A DNA stretch of 64,000 nt, taken from Bretschneidera sinensis. Its lineage: Eukaryota > Streptophyta > Magnoliopsida > Brassicales > Akaniaceae. Positions 33,252-44,830 of this stretch are shown here, one piece after another. The notes under the pieces were generated by a model. The model was not told the DNA's origin, did no database searches, and saw only the letters and a program-made list of their open reading frames with translations. The stretch spans positions 75,157,317-75,221,316 of the forward strand of contig CM043701.1 in NCBI GenBank assembly GCA_023935145.1. The letters are read 5' to 3'. Made by a program: the position numbers and the translations under genes. How positions within the stretch are numbered: the stretch's first letter is position 1; every line of letters starts with the position of its first letter.

Positions 33252-35289
33252 TGTAAGATCATTACCCTTGGAGTAGAGGTAAATTGGTAATCTTATATTT
33301 TATTTTATGATAATCATGCATACATATACAAATTGGTTAAATAAAAATTTAAATTTGAGACACGAATTTAAATATATATTGAAGAAAAAAGGTTGGAATG
33401 CATAAAAGCGATGAAAAATAGGGTTTGGATAGTGTCAGAAGACACCAGTCGATTGGGTAGTTGACTAAGCAACCCTAGTCGACTAGGCAGTCAACTAGCA
33501 AGGTAATTAGGCTATATAAAAGTTCATTTCACATTCAAAAACTCATTTTCTTCTTCGAAACTCTCCATTCTCTCTCTTTCTCTCAAAATATCTCAAAAAA
33601 TCTTATGAAGTATACAAAAAACTTGATGTTTTCATAAACTTTTGTTGAATTCAATCTTTCAAGATTGGTTTTAAGAAGTTTTTGACAAAATCTTTGTGGA
33701 GGTAATCTATTTCTTTCTTGTACTTTTCATATAGAAATCATGATTTTAAGAGCTTAAAATCTCATGTTCTTTTTAAATGAATTTGAATTTGATTCATGAT
33801 AAAAGGAAAAGATTTAACTAAAACTTGGAAATTGAGACTAAGTTTGAGCGAGAATGCATGCATATATACATGTATTTAACCCATTATAAGGATTTATATG
33901 AAATTATGAGATAGTAATACAAGTTACACATATTCTTGTTAGGTGGAGATACAGTGGGAGAAACAAGTCCGAGTAACTTTGATTTGAGGAAAACAGTGAT
34001 AAAGGCATGAAAGTGATTCACGGATAGTGCGTGGTGCTTCTAGGTGAGTTCATTTTAGTTTTAATAAGCGAGAAGAAGTAAGAAATGGGGATAAAATTTA
34101 AAATGAATTATCAATGAGAAAAGATAAAGGATATATTATAATTATGTTAAATTTGAAGGAAATAAAGAATATAAGTATGAATTTAATTAATAAAGTGAAA
34201 TATAATCTTCAATGATAATTTGATGAAATGATTGAGTATTGAGTATATGAATACACAAGATAAACTGGTATGAATTGATACTCTCAAATGTAGATATCAT
34301 TCTTGATAAATTGTATTCTTAGAAAGATGTGTAAATCTTATAGACTAGATTATTATGATAAATTGGAAATTTTTTTAGGTAACTATTTGATTGTAATGTG
34401 GTTATCCTTGTGCTTTCTTGTGTGTAATTTTACATGCATTATAGGACCACAGAAGAGGAAGGGTGTGGTCCGAGGAGGGCCAGAACCATGGCTGGTCATT
34501 AAGTGAGAATGTCGACACGTAGGGAGACGTCCCTAATAGTTGTATCAAAGGTTGATACAGATACCTATACATGGATGAAAATGAAATAAAATGATTTGTG
34601 ATGAGATGTGATATGAGAAAAGGCATGGAAGATTACGCAAATGCATTCGCTCATATTCTTATCGAGATATTGCTAAAATCAATATGATTGTGAAAGTTTG
34701 TGATGTGTAATTAGAAGAATGATGTTGAATTGGATATCATGAGTGATATCTATATTTGATGAGAAAAATGATGTTGAATTAGATATGGAGAATGATATCT
34801 ACATTTGAAATAAATTATTAAGTTATAAAATGATATGAAATATGATAATTAAATAAAGTATAATGACTTGTAAATCAATTTTAAATAAAATTATAAATTG
34901 AAGTATAAAAATAGAGTATTTCGAGTAAATTAGGACTTCACTGATATATGTAAAGCTCACACCCCCTCCCTCTATGTTTAATTTCAAGTTGAAGGTTGAA
35001 AGGTTGATAAAAGTGCTTTGATACGAGTTCTACTTGTGGTTGTTTAGGTGGGTTAATGTTGACAACATCCTCAGGAAACATTTTCTTTAAATTGTAATCA
35101 AGTTTTGTACTTACTCATGTATAGACATGTTTACTGTTGTGTAATAAATTTTGTATTTCCTCGAGAATGTCTCAAGATGTTTATGATGCAAAATGTTTTG
35201 AGTTGTGAATTGTTGTATATAAGTTTGTGCTTTATGCTGAAAAGTGACGATTCTGTCTTGGATGGATCCGTCCAGGATGGGTCGTTATA
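33252..35289 (+). repeat. 5' LTR of element F
   Basis: 2038 bp. A cluster of GTCGACTA-like palindromic words (33452-33500) stands just upstream of a TATATAAA box (33513-33520). The end reads GTCGTTATA where GTCGTTACA is expected. A 49-bp tandem duplication (units at 34721 and 34770, core GATGTTGAATT) is also present in the 3' LTR near 59056-59145. Confidence 0.92.
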
Positions 35290-35293
35290 ATTT

Positions 35294-35306
35294 TGGTATT
35301 AGAACT
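35294..35306 (+). promoter_or_regulatory. Primer binding site, decayed initiator tRNA-Met type (element F)
   Basis: TGGTATTAGAACT against the expected TGGTATCAGAGC: transitions and an old age are evident. It lies four bases after the LTR end. Confidence 0.8.
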
Positions 35307-35376
35307 TTAGTTTTAAGGCTTTGTAGATTGCATGAACTTGGTGATGAGAGTCGTAAAGTGCATCCTAATAAGTACT

Positions 35377-36654
35377 ATTTGTTAGCATTTTAGGGTCAAT
35401 CTAGGGTTGAATTATACATTTATACCTTAAAAATTCTAAAGTGTCATTCTTGGATCATTGACTTATTTCGATGATTTTCAAATACTTTGAGTTCAAAAGA
35501 GATGGAAAGCTATCATAGCTTAAAGCACGATGATTCAATGCATACCAAAGTGAAGGCATAATCGCGGAAGGAAAAAATGGAGAAACCAAGAAGACCATCA
35601 GTGTGCGCTGCAGCCTGAAAAGTCTAAGCCTCGGCCTCCAAAACCAAGCTCAAAAGAGCAAAGAAGACATCAGTGTGCGCCGTGACCTGGATCAATCTGA
35701 GCCGCGGCCTGGATCAATCTGGGTCGCGGCCTGGATAAGTGTGAGCCGCGTTACGCACACGAACCCCTGTTTCCTAATTAGGGTTTTAATGATAGTTTAG
35801 ACCCGAAAATACCCTAGAACCTTTTGTATTATAAATAGATCACTTAGGGTTTGATAAAGGGACATCCATTAAGGTGGGAAACGGAGAAGAGAGCTCGACA
35901 TTACGGTGTTCAAGCATGAGCTCCATGGCCAACTAATCTCCAAGCAAGGCAAAGGGATAAATCCCTAGGTTTAGTTGTTCTTATTTTCATTCTTGATTCA
36001 GTTGTAAGGATTTATTATTAAAACATTGTTTATGAGTTACTCTTTGATTAAACAAGAAAAACTTAGGTTCATGTGACAGCTGCACTTTATGTTCTTCTTA
36101 TCTTAGATTTGCTCAATCTGGTGATTGCACCCTTCTCCTCCATATAAGTCTAGTCATGCTCTTCTTATGTCAAGTTGTTCAGATATGATTGATTCCGGTA
36201 GATTTATCTTTTATGTTTGTCCATTACTGCGATATTGTCATTAAGATATATTGTCGTTTCTTGATAAATCTATATGATAGGTCATGTGTGCTTGAATCAA
36301 AAGTAAAGAGTACTTCATAGCAATTACATTAGGGTTTACATGTGCTTTGATTGAATATTTGCCGATTGCTTGTTTGGGATGTGAAACTTGCAATCGAGAT
36401 AAAAACAATTGAATCGAGAGTGGAATAAGGCAACGAACCTAGGGAGGATTCTCGGAACCTTATTGTTTCTCATTTATATTCTTCATTATAATTACACAAC
36501 TCTTTTACACTATTTCATTATCAAACTCAGATTTACTCATTTAGATTTTATCGTTACGTATTAAAGTTTACACTTTTCCTTGTAGTTCGCTTTTCCTCGT
36601 GGGATGGACACCTCAACTATACACAATAACCGCGTATTAGTTTGAGTATAATCA
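35377..36654 (+). mobile_element. Element I: solo LTR inside F's leader/gag
   Basis: A roughly 1.28-kb non-coding block interrupts F between CATCCTAATAAGTACT and CTTGGTGTTGTG. It has LTR features: a TATAAATAG box (about 35829-35837), a GC-rich repeat cluster upstream of it, and a tail resembling gypsy LTR ends (GGGATGGACACCTC). The same family lies in reverse at 63103-64000. Termini could be TG at 35380 and CA at 36654, but flanking 5-mers do not match perfectly, so the edges are approximate. Confidence 0.75.
35686..35750 (+). repeat. 22-bp GC-rich tandem repeat in LTR I, 3 units
   Basis: CCTGGAT restarts at 35686, 35708 and 35730. Units contain GAGCCGCGG or GGTCGCGG, so they are CpG-rich in an AT-rich landscape. 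They lie about 80-140 bp upstream of the TATA box. Confidence 0.9.
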
Positions 36655-38060
36655 CTTGGTGTTGTGAATGTGTTAGACCTAAAGCTAGGGTAGTAAGACG
36701 TAACCGGGGTAGGGTTGATGTTCCTATTAGAGGGCGTGAACAACCCCATTTGTTTATAATGGAGGAGGAGGTTGAGGTTGACCATGTAATTCTCAATAAA
36801 GAACATGTAGAAAGTGCATCGGGCACTACCAGTGGTACAATGAAAGATTCTAATGAATTGAGATGAGCTTTTACTCAGGCTCTTAATAGATTAAATCAGG
36901 CTGAAGGTAGATTTGGGGAATTATAACATAGATTGGATGAACATATTAGGTAGAGTCCAGATCTAGTAGTAGATCATGTTAGAATTTCATTGGGACAAGA
37001 TATCCAAAGAAGAAATAGTGATTTTGTTCAAGAGATGCAGGGGGATAGTTTTGCCCGATTTATTAAGTTGAAACCTCCATCCTTTAAGGATTCTGAAAAC
37101 CCATTAAAGGCTGAATTATAGATTAAACGAATATAACGTTTATTTGGAGTACTACTAGTCACAGATAGGCAAAATGTTGTATTTTCTTCGTTTTAATTGG
37201 AGAATGAGGCTTCAAATTGGTGGGATGATATTTTTCCTAGACTTAGTATGGATATAGATCAACCTTTAACCTGTAATATGTTTAAGGATGTGTTCTCTGC
37301 TAAGTATTTTCCTGTTACATACAGGTCTCAATAGGAAAGAGACTTCATTCAATTGAGACAGAATGTGATGAATGTATCCCAATATGATGGAAGGTTTGTG
37401 CCTTTATCTAGGTTTGATCCTGAATTGGTGAATACTAAAGAAGTGCAAAAGATTTCTAGATAGATTGAACTTTGAGATTCATTCTTAATTTTCTTATTTG
37501 AAGCATTTTAATTATGTTGCATTGGTAGACATGGCACTTCAAGTAGAGAAAGATATATTTGAGTATAAAAGACGCCGAGAATGGCAGAAAAAATAGATTT
37601 GAGGTTGTTAGAGGATGTAGTTTTGGATTTGGGATGCAAGAAGGTTGCCCTCCTCAAATGAGTCATTCTTTTACTTAAGGATCAACTACTCAGAGTTAGC
37701 AGAGTGGGTCAGTGACATATGTTTTTTAGAGTTTAGTAGGAAGAACTCTTAGGTTTGGAAAACAACCTATGGCAGTGGGAGATTATAATAAAAGAGGGAG
37801 TGTAGTAGGTAGAGAAAGTGGTAGTCATGTATCGTGTAGGAATATAGGACATATTTGAAGTTTAATCAAGTAGGAAACTTGTCTTGTGATTTCCCTATTC
37901 CAATTTGTTATCGATATGGATTAATTTGGCATGTTTTAAAGGAATGTGTTGAAAAAACTCTATGTTGTTTCGTTTGTGGTCACAGTAGACATAGAAGTTT
38001 AGATTGGCCATTGAGAGCTAGACTAATTTACATGGTTACTATTGGGGTTTTATGAGAAGC
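36655..38060 (+). pseudogene. Chromovirus gag remnant (element F)
   Basis: Pieces in several frames: basic RPKARVVRRNRGR near 36675, the gag core FARFIKLKPPSFKDSENP and LENEASNWWDDIFPRL (about 37050-37240), FKDVFSAKYFPVTYRSQ (about 37280-37330), and a decayed zinc finger CFVCGHSRHRSLDWP (about 37966-38010, final Cys replaced). Stops occur every 30-100 codons. Originally the capsid/nucleocapsid protein. Confidence 0.85.
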
Positions 38061-38159
38061 CAACAAGACCGAGGTAGCCGATCAAGAAGTTTTTGAAGTG
38101 GAACTCAAGGTTAAGGGACAATGATAGAGAGGGAATGTTCTAACCAGACTCAACAGGAG

Positions 38160-38677
38160 GGAGGTCGAGTTTATGCTCTTACTCAGTAAGATGCTCAAGC
38201 AACACCTGATGTTGTTACAGGTATAATTTCAATCTTTAGTAAAACTGCTAAGATATTAATTAATACATGAGCTATTCATTCTTTTATGTCTATTTCTTTT
38301 ATGATATCTGTTGATGCAACCATATAATCATTGCATAGTAATATAGTTGTTGAGATTCCCACAAAAGATACAGTGGTGATTAAAAATGTTTATCGGGGAT
38401 GCATTATAAATATTGGAGATAAAGAATTTGAAGTTATGGTGAATTTTTATTTGATATTAGGAATGGATTGGCTGTCTGCACATCATGTGCAGGTAGATTG
38501 TTTTAGAAAGAATATGATTTTTCGAATACGTGGTCAAGAGGAGTTTAATTTACAAGGAGAGCGTAAAATATTCTCTTGTAGTTTTATTTCTGCGTTGACA
38601 ACTAGAAAATGGTTGAAAAAAATGTGTGAAGGTTATCTAGCTTATGTGATTGATTCTATTAAGGGGGCATGGAGTTA
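38160..38677 (+). pseudogene. Chromovirus aspartic protease remnant (element F)
   Basis: The catalytic DSGAT site is altered to INT, a stop, then AIHSF (about 38258-38282). The C-terminal half is open and well kept: VMVNFYLILGMDWLSAHHVQ at about 38438-38495, the hallmark of gypsy retropepsin-like domains. Inactive. Confidence 0.8.
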
Positions 38678-39480
38678 GAGGAAATATCAGTTGTTAGAAA
38701 TTTTCCAAATTTATTTCCTGATGAATTATCTGGATTTCCACCTAGTAGAGAGATTGAATTTTCCATTGATTTAGTTCCCGATTCTACTCCAATTTCTATA
38801 TCCCCTCATAGAATAGCACCAGTTGAATTGAAAGAACTCAAGGTACAACTTCAAAATTTGTTAGATAAGCAATTTATCCATCCTAGTTTATCATCTTAGG
38901 GAGTCTCAGTATTTTTTGTTAAGAAGAATGATGGGACTTTAAGGCTATGTATTGATTATAAACAATTGAATAAGATAACAATTCGAAATAAATATTATTT
39001 ACCTCCAATTGATGATTTGTTTCAATAGTTATAAGAAGCTCAGGTATTCTCTTAAATAGATTTGAGGTTAGGGTATCATCAGTTGAGAATTAAGGAAGAG
39101 GATGTTCTTAAGACAGCCTTTAGAACTCGATATGGTCACCATGAGTTTTTAGTTATGCCATTTGGGTTAACAAATGCTCTCGTCGCTTTTATGAACTTAA
39201 TGAATAGTGTTTAAACATTTCTTGGTTAAATTTGTGGTGGTATTTATTGATGACATTTTGGTGCATTTTATGAATGAGGAAGAACATATAAAACACTTAG
39301 AAATCATATTGGAAACTTTTAGAAGGGAGAAATTATATGTGAAATATTCTAAGTGTGAATTTTAGTTGAATAAAGTATCATTTTTTGGGCATATAGTGTT
39401 GGGAGAAGGGGTAGCAGTAGATCCTTAAAAGATTGAAGTAGTTTTGAACTGGGAGAGATCTACTAATGTGACTGAAATTC
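38669..39480 (+). pseudogene. Chromovirus reverse transcriptase remnant (element F)
   Basis: Starts with the linker [20 protein letters not shown], then [53 protein letters not shown], and the catalytic FIDDILV near 39244, reached after a frameshift. KCEF and FFGHIV follow. Several stops. Order and spacing are those of Ty3/gypsy RT. Confidence 0.9.
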
Positions 39481-39487
39481 GAAGTTC

Positions 39488-40123
39488 TTGGGGTTAGTAA
39501 GATACTATAGAAGATTTATTCAAAACTTTTCATTTATTGCCTTACCTTTGACTAGATTGACAAGAAAAGAAGTAAAATTTGAATGGTTTGAGGAATGTGA
39601 GAATAGTTTTCAGTTGTTGAAAGAAAGGTTAATTACTGCTTCGGTGTTAGTACTTCCTTCAAAAGATGAAGGATTTGTGGTATATAGTGATATGTCACAT
39701 CAAAGGTTAAATTATGTATTAATGCAACATGAGAAGGTAGTGATAAATGCTTCTAGACAGTTGAAAAACCATAAGAGAAACTATCCTACCCATGATTTGG
39801 AGTTGGCTGTTCTAGTTTTTTCCTTGAAAATTTGGAGACACCGCTTATATGGAGCCACTTGTGAGCTATATACAGATTATAAGAGTTTTACTTATTTACC
39901 CACTTAAAAGGAGTTGAATTTGAGACATAAGCGATGTATAAAGTTAATTAGTGATTATGATTGTAGTATTCATTATCAACCAAAGAAGACCAATATAGTG
40001 GCCGATGCTTTGAATCGAAAATCTGTAGGTAGGTTAGTTGCTTTGGAGAGTCATGATATAAATCTGATGGTTGAGTTGAGGAGTATGAGAATGAAGTTAA
40101 AAAAAATAGGAGTGGAGGATTGA
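39488..40123 (+). pseudogene. Chromovirus RNase H remnant (element F)
   Basis: [60 protein letters not shown] and HYQPKKTNIVADALNRK follow the usual gypsy RNase H order. It is open except for one stop at about 39905, so it is the best-preserved domain of F. Confidence 0.88.
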
Positions 40124-40139
40124 TAGTAAATATGATTGT

Positions 40140-40759
40140 TAAGTCACCTGTAATAGATCGTCGTTTAGAAGCTTAAGGTAAGGATGTGGTGTTAGAAGCA
40201 AAAAAGAAAAAAGAATATATGCAAAACGACTAGACTTTAAAATACAAGAAGATGGTATAGTAGTGTTGGGACATCGAATATGTGTTCCAAATGATGTGAA
40301 GTTAAGAAAAAAAAAATTAAGAGAGGCTCATGATACTATTTACTTAATGCACGTAGGGAATAACAAAATGTATAAGGGACTGAAGTAGAATTATTGGTGG
40401 TCAGTTCTAAAGAAGAATGTTTAATTTGTCAACAGGTGAAATCAGAGAATAGACATCTAGCAGGTTTACTACAATCTCTTCTTGTGCCTGGGTGGCCTTA
40501 GGAAAATGTGACTATGGATTTTGTTACAGGATTTCCCCATACTCATAGAAGTCGTGATGCTATTTGGGTTAGAGTAGATTGGTTATCAAAATCTTCTCAT
40601 TTTCTTCCCATTCAAACCAGTTGGACTCCTGAGAAGTTAGCCAAGTTATATATAGCAGAGATAGTGAAATTACATGGAGTACTATTGAGTATTATCTCGG
40701 ATCGAGATGGTAGGTTTATTTCTCAGTTTCGAAAAGGTTTTTGGTAAACTATGGGTACT
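40140..40759 (+). pseudogene. Chromovirus integrase, N-terminal part (element F), cut by E
   Basis: The zinc-binding region is frameshifted (about 40320-40450). The catalytic core shows MDFVTGFPHTHRS with the first Asp and IISDRDGRFISQF with the second. Element E inserts soon after, before the catalytic Glu, which lies at 49636 beyond it. Confidence 0.88.
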
Positions 40760-42037
40760 TGATAAGTGATTAAATAGTCATATTTAAGCCCCTTAATTTA
40801 TGCTTGTTAGGCTCTTTATTTATCTATTTCAGTAGATTTTACTTCATTTTTGTGCTTTATGTGTTTTTCACAGGACTTGGACAAAAGATGATATTTTGGA
40901 GCTTTTAGGTGTAAAAGTCAAGTTCTGCCATCCAGCAAGGTGCGCTCGAGTGCACTCCCTTGTAATCGAGCGCACAGGCACACAAGCGCACTTGAAGAAG
41001 GCTCGAGCACACACTTGCGCTCGAGCGCATCTCGAATATGATCGAGTGCAAACACTCCAGAGGTGGCAGAGCCAAATATGGAAAGAAGTCTCCGAACCTC
41101 AATTAGGAAATTAGGGTTTCGGGGCACCCTTAAAGCCCTATATATAGCCTTGTAAAACATATAAACCATATCTTTTGTTTTAGACTTGAAGTAGCAAGCT
41201 TAGGAGAGGAATTGACGACTCGTCTCCCGAGTCTTATTCAGTTTTATTTTTTTGTTTTTATTTCATTATGTTTAGAATGTTTAGTTTAACTAGTATATGT
41301 AACTAAACTCTTATAGGGCTCGATTAAGGCTTATGCTTTTCCACATGATTATTCATTGATTACCTTTGCTATAGCCTTATTAGAATGTTTAACTTGATTA
41401 ATATCTGTTTATATTTAAATTCGTCATATGTGTGTGTCTGATCAATGTATGCATGTGGTATAGATTAGTTAGTCGAATCAATTTGGATGACCGAGTCCTG
41501 GGTTTGACATTAGTAACAAGAGATATCCACACCGGATTCTCGGGTTAGTCAACATAGGAAACCGGGAGCGGACCAAGCCCTAGGTCCCGTGTAGTTGTCG
41601 ATCTCCATAGCCCTGATGCTATCTTAAGGAACAACTCAATATACACCCATGCTGAATCCCTTAAGAGAGAAAGAGTTAGAGTATACACTATGCCTAACTC
41701 GTTGCATAGGGAGATCAATAGCCTAAGGTGTGGACCTAGCCCTTAGGTTGGCAACCATTAAATATTCATGATAAGGCTAGAGCAGTGGCACCTTACTTAG
41801 TGGGAAAGTATAATTAGTGGTGGATATCGTAGTCCTATGTTATTATTATTATTAACTCACTCTCAACAAGTTATTTCTCTTTTTTACTTTGAAGAAACTA
41901 ATTTTAAATCGAAATTGACCAATCCCTGTAGAAATGATCTCGCACTTGCACACTATGCTACCATTGACCTTGTGCACTTGTAAGTAAAACTAGTACAGTT
42001 ATTTACTTATTTATTTAGATAGATAATTGTCACAACA
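40760..42037 (+). repeat. 5' LTR of element E
   Basis: 1278 bp. CpG palindromes fill 40938-41052, including the perfect TGCGCTCGAGCGCA at 41016-41029, directly upstream of a TATATATA box (41139-41146). The hairpin array follows at 41570-41747. Ends TCACAACA. Confidence 0.95.
41570..41747 (+). other. Array of four hairpins in LTR E
   Basis: GGACC (41570) with GGTCC (41583-41587); CTTAAGG (41623) with CCTTAAG (41659-41665); GAGTTAG (41673) with CTAACTC (41694-41700); CCTAAGG (41722) with CCTTAGG (41741-41747). The stems are kept in LTRs of C and G although the loops differ. Same position in the 3' LTR, about 49090-49275. Confidence 0.82.
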
Positions 42038-42043
42038 AGTTTT

Positions 42044-42061
42044 TGGTGCCGTTACCGGGGA
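42044..42061 (+). promoter_or_regulatory. Primer binding site, tRNA-Asp type (element E)
   Basis: TGGTGCCGTTACCGGGGA, two transitions away from the perfect site seen in D and G. Confidence 0.9.
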
Positions 42062-42470
42062 TTCGTTTAAATTTCTTTTTAGAATTATTTTAATCATTAT
42101 TGTTTCTTTTTTATTATATTCTATTCTTAATCTCAAGAAATTTTTAAGTTTCTATTTTTATCTTATTTTTCGTTTCAATAAAACTCTAATCGATTTCTTG
42201 CTGTTCTCTGTTTCAGGCACTGTAGGAGAGCTTTCTATGCTACTTGCGATCGAGCGCACCCTCATGTGCGATCGAGCGATTAAGGCAGAGAGTTACCCAA
42301 GCAGTAGTGTTTGACTGCTGCACTTAAGTGATTGCCACCGATTCATGCATGGGTGTCGATCCAAGCATCTGACATTCTTTCCCCTTGATATCGAGCTTGA
42401 GTGGACCATCTGAAAAAGGGTTAGAGACAACTCGGAAGAGGTAAAAGAAGGAATTGAGGAAGAAGCACCC

Positions 42471-43860
42471 ATGGCGGAACAGATCGATAATCAGCAACCA
42501 CCTGAGCAGAGGCCGATGAAGCAATCCTTCATCCCACAGAACCTCGACCAACCATCGTGCATTGCATATCAACCTGAGGCGGAAGGGAACTACTACATAT
42601 CTCCACGGATACTCAGTGCACTAACTAACTTTAGGGGTACACCTATTGAGGATCCACACTTGCACCTTCGAGAGTTCTTCGACCTTTGCAAATTCCAGCA
42701 CATCCGAGGCTTAGACCAAGAAGGAATAAGGTTAATTCTGTTCCATTTTTCCTTAAAAGATAATGCTAAAATTTGGTATAATTCTTTGCCTACAGTTTCT
42801 ATTCACACTTGGGAGGAGTTGGCTAGCAAATTCCTAAGTAAGTTTTTCCCAGCCCAAAAGACGAGGCAAATGAGGAAGAAAATTCAATCTTTCCAACAAA
42901 AGGATGGAGATCTATTCTTCGAGGCCTGGGGACACTTCAACGAGCTACTACTCAAATGCCCACACCATAACCTACCCCAAGACGAACTGGTGCAAGCTTT
43001 CTATGAAGGTTTGAGTGACATTAACAAAAATATTGTGGATTCAGGTTGTGGAGGAATGCTGATGAAGAAAAGCAGCGAAGAAACGATGGAACTTTTCGAA
43101 ACCCTAAGTGAACACACTCAGCAGTTCTCCTCTCGAGGTAGACATATAACTAAGAGTAAGGGTTTGTATGAGGTAAACTTGAATAGAGGATCATCTCCCT
43201 AAATAGCTGCTGTGGAGAGGAAACTAAACCTATTGGTTAAAGCTATGGTTGCTCAGAACACCTCATCTACACCACTCTAGGTATGTGCTATTTGCACCCA
43301 ATTTGATCATAATATTGATACATGTTCCTTATATTCATCTGCAGATCATGAGCAAGCAAACTTTGTGGGACCAAACAATTATCCACCAAAGAACAACCCT
43401 TATGCAAACACATACAACCTTGGATGGCGAAATCACCCGAATTTCTCATGGAGCAACAATCAGAACGGTCAAGGGCATCAAAGAAACTTCTAACCAGCAG
43501 CCCAATCTGTTCCTGAACCAAAGAAGAATGACCTTGAAAGTCTTATGAGGCAATTGGCATCTCAGTAGCAACAACTCATGACTACACATGAAAAATTCAT
43601 GGAAGAAATGAGATAATTTTGGACTAAGATGAGACCAATCATTGCAAAACATGATCAAGCCATCCAAGGACTAGAGGTACAAATGGGGCAATTGACCAAG
43701 GAACTGAGTACCATAAAACAAGGGGAATTTCCAGCCCAACCACTACCTAATCCAAGAGGACATCAGCAACTGAATGCTGTAACAACTTTAAGAAGTGGTA
43801 AGATCATCGGCACCAATGAGCCTACACGAGCATCTCAAACCAAGCATCCACATCTAAGGT
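42471..43860 (+). pseudogene. Athila-like gag (element E), nearly intact first half
   Basis: The first 243 codons are open. They include SFIPQNLDQPSCIAYQP, FRGTPIEDPHLHLREFFDLC, SLKDNAKIWYNSLPTVSI and WEELASKFLSKFFPAQKTRQ, a typical retrotransposon gag capsid domain. After a stop at 43200 come AAVERKLNLLVKAMVAQ (coiled), zinc knuckle CAICTQFDHNIDTC (about 43281-43322), an Asn/Gln-rich tail and a second coiled segment up to 43860, with a few more stops. It would package element RNA. Its leader carries two CpG palindromes (42245-42275). Confidence 0.9.
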
Positions 43861-43867
43861 AAGTGAG

Positions 43868-44830
43868 ATGGAAAAGGTAATTACACCTCCACCCTTCTCT
43901 CAAAGGTTAGTGAAGTCTAAAAAGGAAACTAAACTGAGTGACATTTTCAAAACCTTGAGAAAGGTGGAAATAAACATTCCTTTATTAGATGCAATAAAAC
44001 AACTTCCTGCTAATGCTAAGTTTTTAAAAGATTGTTGCACTAACAAAAGGAAGTTTCAGGAGCATGAGATGGTAGCCTTGACCGAAGAGGTGAGTGCTGT
44101 ATTATTAAGGAAATTACCACTAAAACTAAAAGATCCAGGTAGTTTTACTATTCCTTACAGGCTAGTTGATCAGCTTTTCGAGCATGCATTATTGGATCTA
44201 GGAGCGAGTGTCAACTTGTTACCATATAGTGTATTCGAGACACTAGGTTTGGGGGAACTCCAACCAACCTCCATTACTTTGCAATTGGCTGACAGAAGCA
44301 TCAAACGACCAAGAGGTATCCTCGATGATGTTTTGGTAAGAGTAGGTAAATTTATTTTACCTGCTGATTTTATTGTGTTAGACATGGAGGAATGCCATAT
44401 GCCTTCACCACTCCCTATCATCTTAGGAAGACCATTTATGATCACTGCTAACATGAATATTAGTGTAAAAAAGGGCATTGTCACTATGAGAATAAATGAT
44501 GAAGAGATGGAATTCAAAATATTTAATACACTAGAATCCACTAAAACTGATAATGAGTGTTATAATGTGAGCTTAATGCAAGATATTGTTGAGAAAGTTT
44601 CTAAGGCCCATCACACTGCTCCATTGGAGACCATCTCCAACCATGATGACACAAGATTGGACATTGGGCCAGAGGATGACGATGTGATTAAAGATGTCAA
44701 TGGAGTTATGCACACTAGCATGAACACACCAACGCCTCCAAGTAAGTATATTCTCCTAATTGAACCTTATGAACTTACTAATACTACTTTCCCCTCTTCT
44801 GCTGTTCAGGTACCAAGATTGAAGATGTAG
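43868..44830 (+). CDS. Athila-like aspartic protease domain (element E), open
   Basis: A 320-codon open frame. After a lead-in (FSQRLVKSKKETKLSDIFKT) comes the retropepsin domain: ALLDLGASVNLLPYSVFETL, with DLGAS as the active-site form usual in Athila, then LADRSIKRPRGILDDVLVRV, FILPADFIVLDMEE and PIILGRPFM, covering residues ~105-205. The C-terminal third is acidic and unassigned. It would process gag. It ends where RT should begin, and RT is absent. The open frame is notable in a pol-deleted element, but an upstream stop would prevent its production from gag by read-through alone. Confidence 0.85.
   Translation: MEKVITPPPFSQRLVKSKKETKLSDIFKTLRKVEINIPLLDAIKQLPANAKFLKDCCTNKRKFQEHEMVALTEEVSAVLLRKLPLKLKDPGSFTIPYRLVDQLFEHALLDLGASVNLLPYSVFETLGLGELQPTSITLQLADRSIKRPRGILDDVLVRVGKFILPADFIVLDMEECHMPSPLPIILGRPFMITANMNISVKKGIVTMRINDEEMEFKIFNTLESTKTDNECYNVSLMQDIVEKVSKAHHTAPLETISNHDDTRLDIGPEDDDVIKDVNGVMHTSMNTPTPPSKYILLIEPYELTNTTFPSSAVQVPRLKM

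Noticed and set aside
35377..36654. Element I considered as a host gene because of its TATA box and GC-rich start
   Set aside because: No coding frame, interrupts the gag of F, and the same block recurs in reverse at the window end, as an LTR would.
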